NCBI GenBank assembly: GCA_016295275.1
Contig: JAEDLN010000046.1
Coordinates: 1 to 12,953, forward strand
DNA: 12,953 nucleotides
Source of the DNA: Kiritimatiellia bacterium
GTDB taxonomy: Bacteria > Verrucomicrobiota > Kiritimatiellia > RFP12 > UBA3636
Direction of reading: 5' to 3'
Part shown: piece after piece, positions 7,669 to 12,953 of the stretch
Layout: every line of letters starts with the position of its first letter
Numbering within the stretch: the stretch's first letter is position 1
Position numbers and translations under genes: made by a program
The notes under the pieces: generated by a model
What the model was told of the DNA's origin: nothing
Databases searched by the model: none
Seen by the model: only the letters and a program-made list of their open reading frames with translations

Positions 7669-7800
7669 CGGGAAAACGAAACGGGGTGCGCGCGGGGGAG
7701 TGGGGGGACATCGACCGGGGGCACCCCCGAACCCCGCGAGTGGAACGGCGCGGTGGCGAGCCGCCACGGGCAGTGGCGCGGGTGCGCGGGGGCGGGAGCG

Positions 7801-7824
7801 AGGGCGGAGAGGGCGGAGAGGGCG
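7801..7824. repeat. Tandem 9-base repeat, about 2.7 units
   Basis: The unit AGGGCGGAG occurs at 7801-7809 and 7810-7818, followed by a partial AGGGCG at 7819-7824. It is a low-complexity part of the GC-rich spacer and probably arose by slippage. Confidence 0.75.
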
Positions 7825-7870
7825 CGGGGGCAGAGAGGGCACGGGATGCAAAGCCGCGCACCGCGCCGAG

Positions 7871-7993
7871 GCGCGGCGGCGCGATGGGGACATCGCGCCC
7901 TACCGCCAAGCCGCACGCGCGGTGCGCACGGCGACGGACACGGGCGGGGGGCGAGATGCAAAGCCGCACGAGAGGGTGCGCGGCGAGGGGGCA
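7871..7993. repeat. Dispersed GC-rich hairpin repeat, copy 2
   Basis: This copy shares 38 identical bases (7871-7908) with 9-46, followed by further identical blocks at 7923-7937 and 7981-7993 in the same order and orientation. The core palindrome is GGCGCGATG at 7878-7886 and CATCGCGCC at 7891-7899 around a GGGA loop. It ends four bases from the recO stop codon (7998). A word inside it, GATGCAAAGCCGC at 7955-7967, also occurs at 7845-7857 and with one change at 12910-12922. Confidence 0.8.
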
Positions 7994-7997
7994 ACGC

Positions 7998-8876
7998 TCA
8001 AGAGAAGCGTGGGGCGTGAAGCGAGGCGAGTGCGAGGGCCCGTCCGGCGGTAGGAGCGTCCGGCAGGTGAAAACGGATAAAAAGGCCGAGGAAGCGCAGG
8101 AGTTCTCTGACGGTTGCCGGGGTGGTTTCGGGGAATTGTTTGGAAAAGAACGCACGGGGGACGGTCAGGCATTCAAACAGTTCGACGGCTTCGGGAGAGA
8201 GATTGAGGATCGGGTCTCGCGGTTGCGGCTTTGCGTCGGGGATGAAATGGTGGAGCGAATCGGATTCGGCGACCATGAGATTTCCGGCGATACGTCCTTC
8301 GGCGAGATTGAAGCGAATTCGTTGCGGGTGCGGAGCGGGATCGGGTGGGGCGGGTCGATCGAAATTCGGGCGGAGTCCGGCGGTGCAAAGCAGGCGTGCC
8401 TCGTAGGCGGCGAAGAGGAGGGGCGAGGGAGGGGTTTGCGAACCGCAGGAATCGAGTTTTGACAGCGTATCATCCAGCAGACGGAAAAGTTCCGGCTGTC
8501 GGGTATCGGAGGCGGCGGCGATATTGGCGAGCGCGGCGAACCAGGATGCGCTATGTTCGGCGCGCCAGTTGACGCGAAGATGATCGCGGCGGAGAAGGGC
8601 TGTGCATTCGCGTGGCGCGTGAACACCGTTCTTTGTCCGGCGGTAGTAGAGCAGCTCGCACGTCTGGAAGAAATCCAATTGGCCCAGGAAAAACGATTTC
8701 GGGCGTGCGGCGCCTTTGATGGCCGTCAGGAGGCGCGTTCCGTCCTGCGTCAGCCATACGACCATTTGCGACGTATTGGAAAACGGGAATATCTGCAACA
8801 CGATTGCCGTCGTTTTTTCGATGGGCGAATCGGGTTCTCGAAGGATGGGAAAAGGCGAGAGAGAGCTAACCGGCAT
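7998..8876 (-). CDS. recO: DNA repair protein RecO
   Basis: This 292-residue protein matches RecO, the mediator that helps load RecA onto SSB-coated DNA and anneals strands in RecF-pathway repair. The N-terminal OB-fold region includes KTTAIVLQIF (from about residue 21) and the family's GAARPKSFFLGQLDFFQTCELLYYRR-like stretch (about 55-80). The helical C-terminal domain ends with VRELLRFLGLFIRFHLPDAPTAGRAL, close to the family's FRLYLRYHLGRPLKS-type end. The zinc-binding cysteines seen in many RecO proteins are missing in the region where they would follow LLCTAGLRPNFDR. The N terminus has about 15 extra residues, but no later plausible start exists before the OB fold. It begins 4 bases after mgtE stops and is the last gene of its unit. 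Confidence 0.9.
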   Translation of the reverse strand: MPVSSLSPFPILREPDSPIEKTTAIVLQIFPFSNTSQMVVWLTQDGTRLLTAIKGAARPKSFFLGQLDFFQTCELLYYRRTKNGVHAPRECTALLRRDHLRVNWRAEHSASWFAALANIAAASDTRQPELFRLLDDTLSKLDSCGSQTPPSPLLFAAYEARLLCTAGLRPNFDRPAPPDPAPHPQRIRFNLAEGRIAGNLMVAESDSLHHFIPDAKPQPRDPILNLSPEAVELFECLTVPRAFFSKQFPETTPATVRELLRFLGLFIRFHLPDAPTAGRALALASLHAPRFS

Positions 8877-8880
8877 GCGC

Positions 8881-10380
8881 TCAAGAGGGGAGGAAATGGA
8901 GCAGGAAGAGAATGGTTACGCCGTAGTAGATGAGCATTGCGCAGATATCGATGATAAAGGAGATCAAGGGGCCGGAGGAAACGGCGGGGTCGATTCCGAT
9001 GCGGGTGAGGAAGAGCGGAATAACGGCTCCCAATGCAGCGGAGAAGGACATGGCGGAGAAGAGGGCCGCCGCAACGATCGTTGCGATCAGGAAGGGGGCG
9101 GAGGCCATGGTCAGTCCGGAGTTTTCGACCGAAATGCGGAGGGCTTCGCGTCCGGAACCGGTGAAGGAAGCGACGGACAAGGCGCAGATGAAAATACCGA
9201 TTCCGCAAAGAAGTCCCATCAGCGCACCGGTACTGCATTCGTGAAGGAGGAGACGGGCGATGGAGTGGCGGCGGTTGTCGCCGGAGGCGATTTCGCGAAT
9301 CATGAGAACGGAGGATTGCAGACCGGTGTTGCCTCCCATTGCCATGACATTCGGAACAAACGCAGCGAGGAGAACGAAGAATTTGAAATGATTCGTATAG
9401 CTGTTGAGCAAGCTGGCGGTGACAACGCCGCCGAGGAGCGTCAGAAAGAGCCATGGAAGGCGGTAGAGGCAGGATCGCCAAGCCGAGACGTTGCCAAGAT
9501 CTTCCGATCCGGTACCGGCGAGGCGGAGGATATCCTCTTCCGCCTCTTCCTTGAGAATATCTGCGGCATCGTCGTGAGTGATCCGGCCAAGGAGCACGCC
9601 ATTGTCGTCGACGACGGCGATTACGCTCAAGTTGTACTTTGCCATGAGCTCGGCGACCTCCTCCTGATCCGTATCGGAGCGGACTGCCATCACCTGTTGT
9701 TCCATGATGGCGCCGAGTTTCACAAGCCGGTCGCGCTGATGGAGAAGTTCCCAGATGGAAACGGTTCCGATCAGAACGCCTTCCTCATCCGTAATGTAGA
9801 CTTGGTAGATATGTTCCTCGTCCGGATTGTCGGCGATTGCATCGAGGGCTTCCAGAACCGTCTGATCCTTGCTGAACCGGAGAAGATCGGTTGTCATGAT
9901 ACCGCCGGCGGAGGTTTCCGGGTAGGTCATCAGTTTCCGGACTTCTTCGGCGGAATCCTCGTCCATTCCCTCGATAATTTTGGAGGAGATTTCCTTATCG
10001 AGTTCGCCGAGGACGTCTGCGGCGTCGTCCGGAGCCATTTCGTTTGCGATATCGGCGGTGGCGGGTGGAGGCAGGGCCGTTGCGAGCTCGGTTGCGGCGT
10101 CGGACGGGAGTTCCGCGAGTACATCCGGCTTCAGGTCGTCGGGGAGTCCTTGGAAGATGGAAGAAAGGACAGGCTCCTGGTAGTGTGCAATCAGGCTGGC
10201 CACATCGGCGGCGGGAAGGGAAGCGAGAAGCGAGTGGAGTTGTCCCCACATTTCCTGATCGACAAGCGTATCGATCCGTTCACGGACTTCGTCGACCTGC
10301 TCCGGGATATTGTGGGAGGAAAGGATATCCGGATTCTGGGACGCGGATTCATCTGTTGGAGTCATCGAATCGGCAGACAT
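8881..10380 (-). CDS. mgtE: Magnesium transporter MgtE
   Basis: This 499-residue protein is an MgtE-type Mg2+ channel of the inner membrane, gated by cytoplasmic Mg2+. The N-terminal MgtE_N superhelix covers about residues 40-150, followed by two CBS domains (about 155-275), the first containing MTTDLLRFSKDQTV, the second MAVRSDTDQEEVAELM. The membrane part has five predicted helices from about 305 to 497. It carries the signature PNVMAMGGNTGLQSS (343-357) and GIDPAVSSGP (462-471), followed by an aspartate (Asp478) at the position expected for the pore Mg2+ ligand. I prefer ATG 10380; an in-frame TTG at 10389 would add three residues. It starts 10 bases after ybeY stops and is 4 bases from recO. 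Confidence 0.96.
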   Translation of the reverse strand: MSADSMTPTDESASQNPDILSSHNIPEQVDEVRERIDTLVDQEMWGQLHSLLASLPAADVASLIAHYQEPVLSSIFQGLPDDLKPDVLAELPSDAATELATALPPPATADIANEMAPDDAADVLGELDKEISSKIIEGMDEDSAEEVRKLMTYPETSAGGIMTTDLLRFSKDQTVLEALDAIADNPDEEHIYQVYITDEEGVLIGTVSIWELLHQRDRLVKLGAIMEQQVMAVRSDTDQEEVAELMAKYNLSVIAVVDDNGVLLGRITHDDAADILKEEAEEDILRLAGTGSEDLGNVSAWRSCLYRLPWLFLTLLGGVVTASLLNSYTNHFKFFVLLAAFVPNVMAMGGNTGLQSSVLMIREIASGDNRRHSIARLLLHECSTGALMGLLCGIGIFICALSVASFTGSGREALRISVENSGLTMASAPFLIATIVAAALFSAMSFSAALGAVIPLFLTRIGIDPAVSSGPLISFIIDICAMLIYYGVTILFLLHFLPS

Positions 10381-10390
10381 GGCGTACAAG

Positions 10391-10903
10391 TCAGGGGGTA
10401 AAGAGGTTGGAAAGGAGATTGGCCGGGAGCGTTGCCAGCCATTTGAGTTCGCGGCGGCGCATTTTTCGGTAATCGGCAGGAGAGGCGTCGTCGGCTCCGG
10501 TCAAGTGGTCGAATCCGTGTGCGATATAGAGGGCCAGCTCGTGGGATGGGGACCATGGGATTGAGCGTTCCTCGGGTAGCAGGGTTTCCGGATCGCGGGA
10601 AAGAGCGCAACGGGCTGCCTGCATCGGATTGACGAGCAGCTCGGCGTGAGCGGGTTCAAAGGGGGTTGCCTCGTAGGGAATCGTGATGACATCCGTCGGG
10701 GTCGGGACACCCATGACGGCTGCATGTGCTGCGCGCGAAGCGCGGTCTCCGTGCAAAAGGAGCAGGACCTGGCTGAAGCGCGGGGAGCCGCGGCGGGAAA
10801 AGGCGGCTTTGGCGAACGATTCCGCAATCAAGCGGAGGCATGTACGATCCAGATGCCCCGAGCGGAAACGGAGCTCGATCAGCAAGTTTGGAATCGCATT
10901 CAT
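10391..10903 (-). CDS. ybeY: Endoribonuclease YbeY (rRNA maturation factor)
   Basis: This 170-residue protein fits YbeY, a metal-dependent endoribonuclease needed for 16S rRNA 3' end maturation and ribosome quality control. The substrate-side motif PTDVITIPY at 69-77 corresponds to the family's PTDVLSFP. The metal site is read as HGFDHLTGADD (129-139), against the usual HGxLHLxGYDH: His129 and His133 are kept, and the third ligand is Asp139 instead of His. Length is typical. It follows the 7TM-HD hydrolase gene by 105 bases, an old and common gene neighbourhood, although phoH, often the third member, is absent. No Shine-Dalgarno site is visible before the ATG. Confidence 0.9.
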   Translation of the reverse strand: MNAIPNLLIELRFRSGHLDRTCLRLIAESFAKAAFSRRGSPRFSQVLLLLHGDRASRAAHAAVMGVPTPTDVITIPYEATPFEPAHAELLVNPMQAARCALSRDPETLLPEERSIPWSPSHELALYIAHGFDHLTGADDASPADYRKMRRRELKWLATLPANLLSNLFTP

Positions 10904-10963
10904 ATCGGGCTTCGGTTGGGGGTGGAATGGACATGCGGCGCAAGGGGCGCGGGGTTGGGTGGG

Positions 10964-11000
10964 ACGGTTTTTACGCGCGATTTTTGCCGGCGAAAACCGT
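10964..11000. repeat. 8-base inverted repeat between the 7TM-HD gene and ybeY
   Basis: ACGGTTTT at 10964-10971 and AAAACCGT at 10993-11000 are perfect reverse complements with a 21-base loop. It begins 8 bases after the 7TM-HD stop on the transcribed strand. The T-run is inside the stem arm, not after it, so its strength as a terminator is doubtful; it could act as a weak attenuator or a mark of mRNA processing. Confidence 0.4.
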
Positions 11001-11008
11001 CGATACGA

Positions 11009-12661
11009 TCAAGGAACCCGTTCGAGGGGGGCGGACGGTTTGAGCAAAACAGTGGTGTTGTCCATGCTCTGCGGAACTTCCGGCGGCGGCATTTTATAGT
11101 CGATTCGCCGGTGCATCATGGATGCAATCCGTTCCACGAAAATGCGTTTCAATTCAAGAATTTGCGGGAGGCTGATCGGGGCCTCGTTGAGGAGTCCGTC
11201 GCTGATTTTTCCGTCGATGATTTCCGTGACCTTATGTTCGATATTGGAAAGCGATACATTTCCCCAGCTATGGGAAGCGGCTTCGATGCTATCGGCCATC
11301 ATTACGATTGCCGCCTCGGCGGTATCAGGGCGTCCCCCGGTATATCGAAACGAATTTTTATCGATACGGGAAGGGGTGCAACCGTTCTTTTCCGCGAGCT
11401 CCAGCTCCTCCTTTTCGGCTTTTTTCCAGCATGTATAAATCAAGCCGTTCCCGTGATGCGTTGCGATAATATTTTTGATGGAGGAAGGGAGGTCTTTTCC
11501 GAAGGCGAGACCATCGTTCACGTGGGAGCGGATGATCAAGGCGGATTCGAGGCCCTTTTTCCCGTCTTGCGGGTTCACCGAATCGCGCGGAAGATTTTCG
11601 ATGAACATTTGGGGATTGGCGAGTTTGCCGATATCGTGGTACAGGCTGCCGACCCGAGCCAGCATCCGGTTGGCACCGATGGCCTCGGCGGCGTCGGAGG
11701 CGAGTTCGGCGACATTGAGGGAATGCGTATAGGTTCCGGGGGCCTGTTCCTTGAGCTGTTTGAGGAGCGGGAGATTCGAATCTTCGAAAAAGCGCAAGCG
11801 GATATTGCTGGAGGTTCCGAACAAATATTCCAAAACCGGCATGATGGCCAATGTGGCAAAAGCATCGATGATGATGGAGCCGAAGGTCAGGATGACATCC
11901 GCTTTCGCGAAGGCGAATGTCGGGACGGAGGCGTGAGGCGTATGGCAACGCAACAGGATGTGGAGCAAGACGCCCACCAATTGGAAGCACCCGACCAAGG
12001 TGAAAATTTCCAGCAAATTGGAACGGCGATAGACGGTGCGAAGAAGCCATGGGAGCGAAACGCAGACAATCGTTCCGATGACCAGAATGGGAAGAACGGT
12101 TTCCTTCGGGACAAAAAAGAGATTTTGTATCGCCATGGAAACACCGATTGCGATGCCGGCGCCGCGGCTTACGAGCATGGTCGCCAAGGCGGGCGCAAAC
12201 AGAAAGGGCATCAAGAACGGGAGACTTTCGCCAAGGAAGCCGGATGTAAGACCCGGAGGAAGGAAATGGGGGTGATTGGAGGCGAAACGGACGGCGACGA
12301 CCAATGTCGTTGTTTGCAGGATATTGGTCAACGTGATAATCACGCAGAGCAGAGAAATCCGGGAATTCCGTTTGAGCACGAATGGCGCGAGCTGACCGAG
12401 CAGGAGGCGGGCCGCCAGGGCTGAAACGCAAAGGAGAAGCAGATTGATGCAAATGACGTATCCGATCGTCGACTTCCCTTCGCCGTGGACCAGAAAGTTG
12501 GCGACAAGCAGACTGATGACGGAAAAAACGGATGTGACGAGCAAATAGAAAACAGCCAAAAGCGAACCGTCCTTGAAAGGGACCGGCTCCGACTGTTGGC
12601 GCCATCGACGCCGAATCTGGGCGGCACGTTCGACACGTGCTCTTGTGATATTCGTGCTCAT
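11009..12661 (-). CDS. 7TM-HD phosphohydrolase, PgpH-like (HDIG family)
   Basis: This 550-residue membrane protein ends in an HD-domain hydrolase resembling PgpH, which cleaves the messenger c-di-AMP. The HD domain holds HSLNVAELA (His313), LYHDIGKL with His342-Asp343, IRSHVNDG (His380), ATHHG (His402-His403) and MMADSIEAAS (Asp457), so all expected metal ligands seem present. About eight hydrophobic segments lie between 34 and 280. PgpH proteins normally carry a large extracellular domain (7TMR-HDED) after the first helix; here only about eight residues (around HGEGKSTI, 59-66) separate helix 1 from helix 2. The single plausible start, ATG 12661, lies only nine bases from a perfect TATAAT. 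It leads the unit with ybeY, mgtE and recO. Substrate c-di-AMP is inferred from the family. Confidence 0.88.
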   Translation of the reverse strand: MSTNITRARVERAAQIRRRWRQQSEPVPFKDGSLLAVFYLLVTSVFSVISLLVANFLVHGEGKSTIGYVICINLLLLCVSALAARLLLGQLAPFVLKRNSRISLLCVIITLTNILQTTTLVVAVRFASNHPHFLPPGLTSGFLGESLPFLMPFLFAPALATMLVSRGAGIAIGVSMAIQNLFFVPKETVLPILVIGTIVCVSLPWLLRTVYRRSNLLEIFTLVGCFQLVGVLLHILLRCHTPHASVPTFAFAKADVILTFGSIIIDAFATLAIMPVLEYLFGTSSNIRLRFFEDSNLPLLKQLKEQAPGTYTHSLNVAELASDAAEAIGANRMLARVGSLYHDIGKLANPQMFIENLPRDSVNPQDGKKGLESALIIRSHVNDGLAFGKDLPSSIKNIIATHHGNGLIYTCWKKAEKEELELAEKNGCTPSRIDKNSFRYTGGRPDTAEAAIVMMADSIEAASHSWGNVSLSNIEHKVTEIIDGKISDGLLNEAPISLPQILELKRIFVERIASMMHRRIDYKMPPPEVPQSMDNTTVLLKPSAPLERVP

Positions 12662-12670
12662 TCGCCGTCA

Positions 12671-12699
12671 ATTATAGAAGAGGGGACAATCCGTGACAA
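12671..12699 (-). promoter_or_regulatory. Strong sigma-70-type promoter for the 7TM-HD unit
   Basis: On the minus strand TTGTCA (12694-12699, five of six consensus bases) and TATAAT (12671-12676, perfect) are exactly 17 bases apart. The -10 box ends only nine bases before the ATG at 12661, so transcription would begin about two or three bases before, or at, the start codon. This implies a leaderless or nearly leaderless transcript. Confidence 0.75.
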
Positions 12700-12723
12700 G
12701 TCTTCGATCTTCGGCGCGGGTGG

Positions 12724-12751
12724 GGAGCCCCAGGTGGAGGTGGGGGGCTCC
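12724..12751. repeat. 8-base palindrome upstream of the 7TM-HD promoter
   Basis: GGAGCCCC at 12724-12731 and GGGGCTCC at 12744-12751 are perfect reverse complements around a 12-base G-rich loop with AGGTGG repeated. No T-run follows on either strand. It lies about 25 bases upstream of the -35 box, so it could be an operator or an extragenic palindrome. Confidence 0.55.
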
Positions 12752-12779
12752 ATGGGCGGTGGGCGGGTGCGAGTTTATT

Positions 12780-12831
12780 AACACAAAGGAACACAAAGAG
12801 CGAAGGGACGGGATGAATAGGAGCACAAAGG
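12780..12831. repeat. Short AACACAAAGG repeats
   Basis: AACACAAAGG occurs at 12780-12789 and again, as AACACAAAGA, at 12790-12799. A third related word, GCACAAAGG, is at 12823-12831. This AT-richer island stands out in a G-rich spacer. From memory, runs of this kind are dispersed in intergenic regions of many environmental bacteria, including PVC members; their function is not known to me. Confidence 0.7.
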
Positions 12832-12953
12832 CGGGGAGGGTCGGCGGGCGATTTTGAGGGTTTTCGATGGGGGCGCGGCAACGGGGCGAGGGTGCATGAG
12901 GGGGTGCGGGATGCCAAGCCGCACGCGGGGGGCGCGGCGGCGGGGCGCGAGGG

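Larger units (their letters stand above)
7612..7997. other. GC-rich gene-free spacer between recO and adk
   Basis: No credible gene lies in these 386 bases. By hand count, 7681-7980 contains 149 G, 88 C and 63 A+T on the plus strand, which is 79% GC against roughly 52-60% in the genes I sampled. It holds the second copy of the dispersed hairpin repeat, a small tandem repeat, two short perfect palindromes (7716-7729 and 7753-7767) and, at its left end, the adk promoter. No T-run terminator for recO is visible. Confidence 0.8.
12700..12953. other. G-rich gene-free region upstream of the 7TM-HD unit
   Basis: I see no gene in this stretch to the window end. It holds a perfect palindrome (12724-12751), a G-quadruplex-type run (12742-12767), three ACACAAAGG-like words (12780-12831) and, near the end, words shared with the other GC-rich spacers (12910-12927). 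The short frames crossing it are Pro/Arg-rich and low in complexity. It may be the junction after another minus-strand unit lying beyond the window. Confidence 0.7.

Noticed and set aside
7612..7893. N-terminal extension of adk by 94 codons
   Set aside because: It covers the adk promoter and GC-rich repeat, and is Arg/Pro-rich. Adenylate kinases start close to the P-loop, as from ATG 7611.
7681..7997. Rho-utilisation site in the C-rich transcript after recO
   Set aside because: The transcript would be about 50% C, but also 29% G, and the same C excess is found in the genes, so the signal is not specific to the spacer.
8716..10401. A 561-codon plus-strand open frame opposite mgtE
   Set aside because: mgtE is certain from its signatures; the antisense translation has no domain and spans gene borders.
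10646..12424. A 592-codon plus-strand open frame opposite ybeY and the 7TM-HD gene
   Set aside because: It crosses two real genes and their spacer, with no recognisable domain; an artefact of base composition.
12672..12917. An 81-codon minus-strand open frame upstream of the 7TM-HD gene
   Set aside because: Its translation is Pro/Arg/Ser-rich, it contains the direct repeats and covers the promoter. No sign of a real protein.
1..12953. CRISPR array, transposon, prophage, tRNA or rRNA genes
   Set aside because: No regularly spaced direct repeats of suitable length, no transposase or phage protein and no cloverleaf or rRNA sequence were seen.

Overview
All ten credible protein genes in this window lie on the minus strand, so the window reads from its right end to its left. 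None of the long plus-strand reading frames has a recognisable domain. The gene content is ordinary bacterial housekeeping and membrane functions: c-di-AMP-type HD hydrolase, YbeY, MgtE, RecO, adenylate kinase, a dynamin-like GTPase, TsaB, IleRS, MoxR ATPase and a tiny membrane protein. A eukaryotic-like (type 2) IleRS, genes with hardly any Shine-Dalgarno sequences, GC-rich dispersed palindromes between genes and an ACACAAAGG-type short repeat together suggest an uncultured member of the PVC group (Verrucomicrobiota, Kiritimatiellota or Lentisphaerota). This placement is from memory of such genomes and is tentative.

Layout from right to left. 12700-12953 is a gene-free, G-rich spacer with short repeats and a palindrome. 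A strong promoter (12671-12699) starts a first unit of four genes: 7TM-HD phosphohydrolase (11009-12661), ybeY (10391-10903), mgtE (8881-10380) and recO (7998-8876); the last three are spaced 10 and 4 bases apart. A 386-base spacer of roughly 79% GC over its main part (7612-7997) follows; it holds one copy of a ~100-base dispersed repeat and ends with a promoter for adk (6982-7611). adk stands alone and is closed by a hairpin plus T-run terminator (6847-6886). A third unit then runs: dynamin-like GTPase (5456-6808), tsaB (4701-5426), ileS (1478-4648), MoxR ATPase (419-1384) and an 81-residue membrane protein (174-419). It ends in another GC-rich spacer (1-173) with a second copy of the dispersed repeat.

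Functional links. TsaB helps make t6A37, a modification that favours isoleucylation of tRNA-Ile in bacteria studied, and its gene sits just before ileS. YbeY and the 7TM-HD hydrolase are neighbours in many bacteria; here they are joined by a Mg2+ channel and a recombination mediator. MoxR overlaps a three-helix membrane protein gene by one base, suggesting coupled translation, but the usual DUF58/VWA partners of MoxR are not in the window.

The most unusual signals are not in any single gene. They are the dispersed hairpin repeats at transcription-unit junctions, spacers much richer in GC than the genes, a sense strand that is pyrimidine-rich and C-rich across all ten genes, a near-total lack of Shine-Dalgarno sites, an apparently leaderless promoter for the first unit, and a 7TM-HD protein that has lost the family's large extracellular domain. 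I see no CRISPR array, transposase, tRNA, rRNA or phage gene, and no convincing undescribed defence system.
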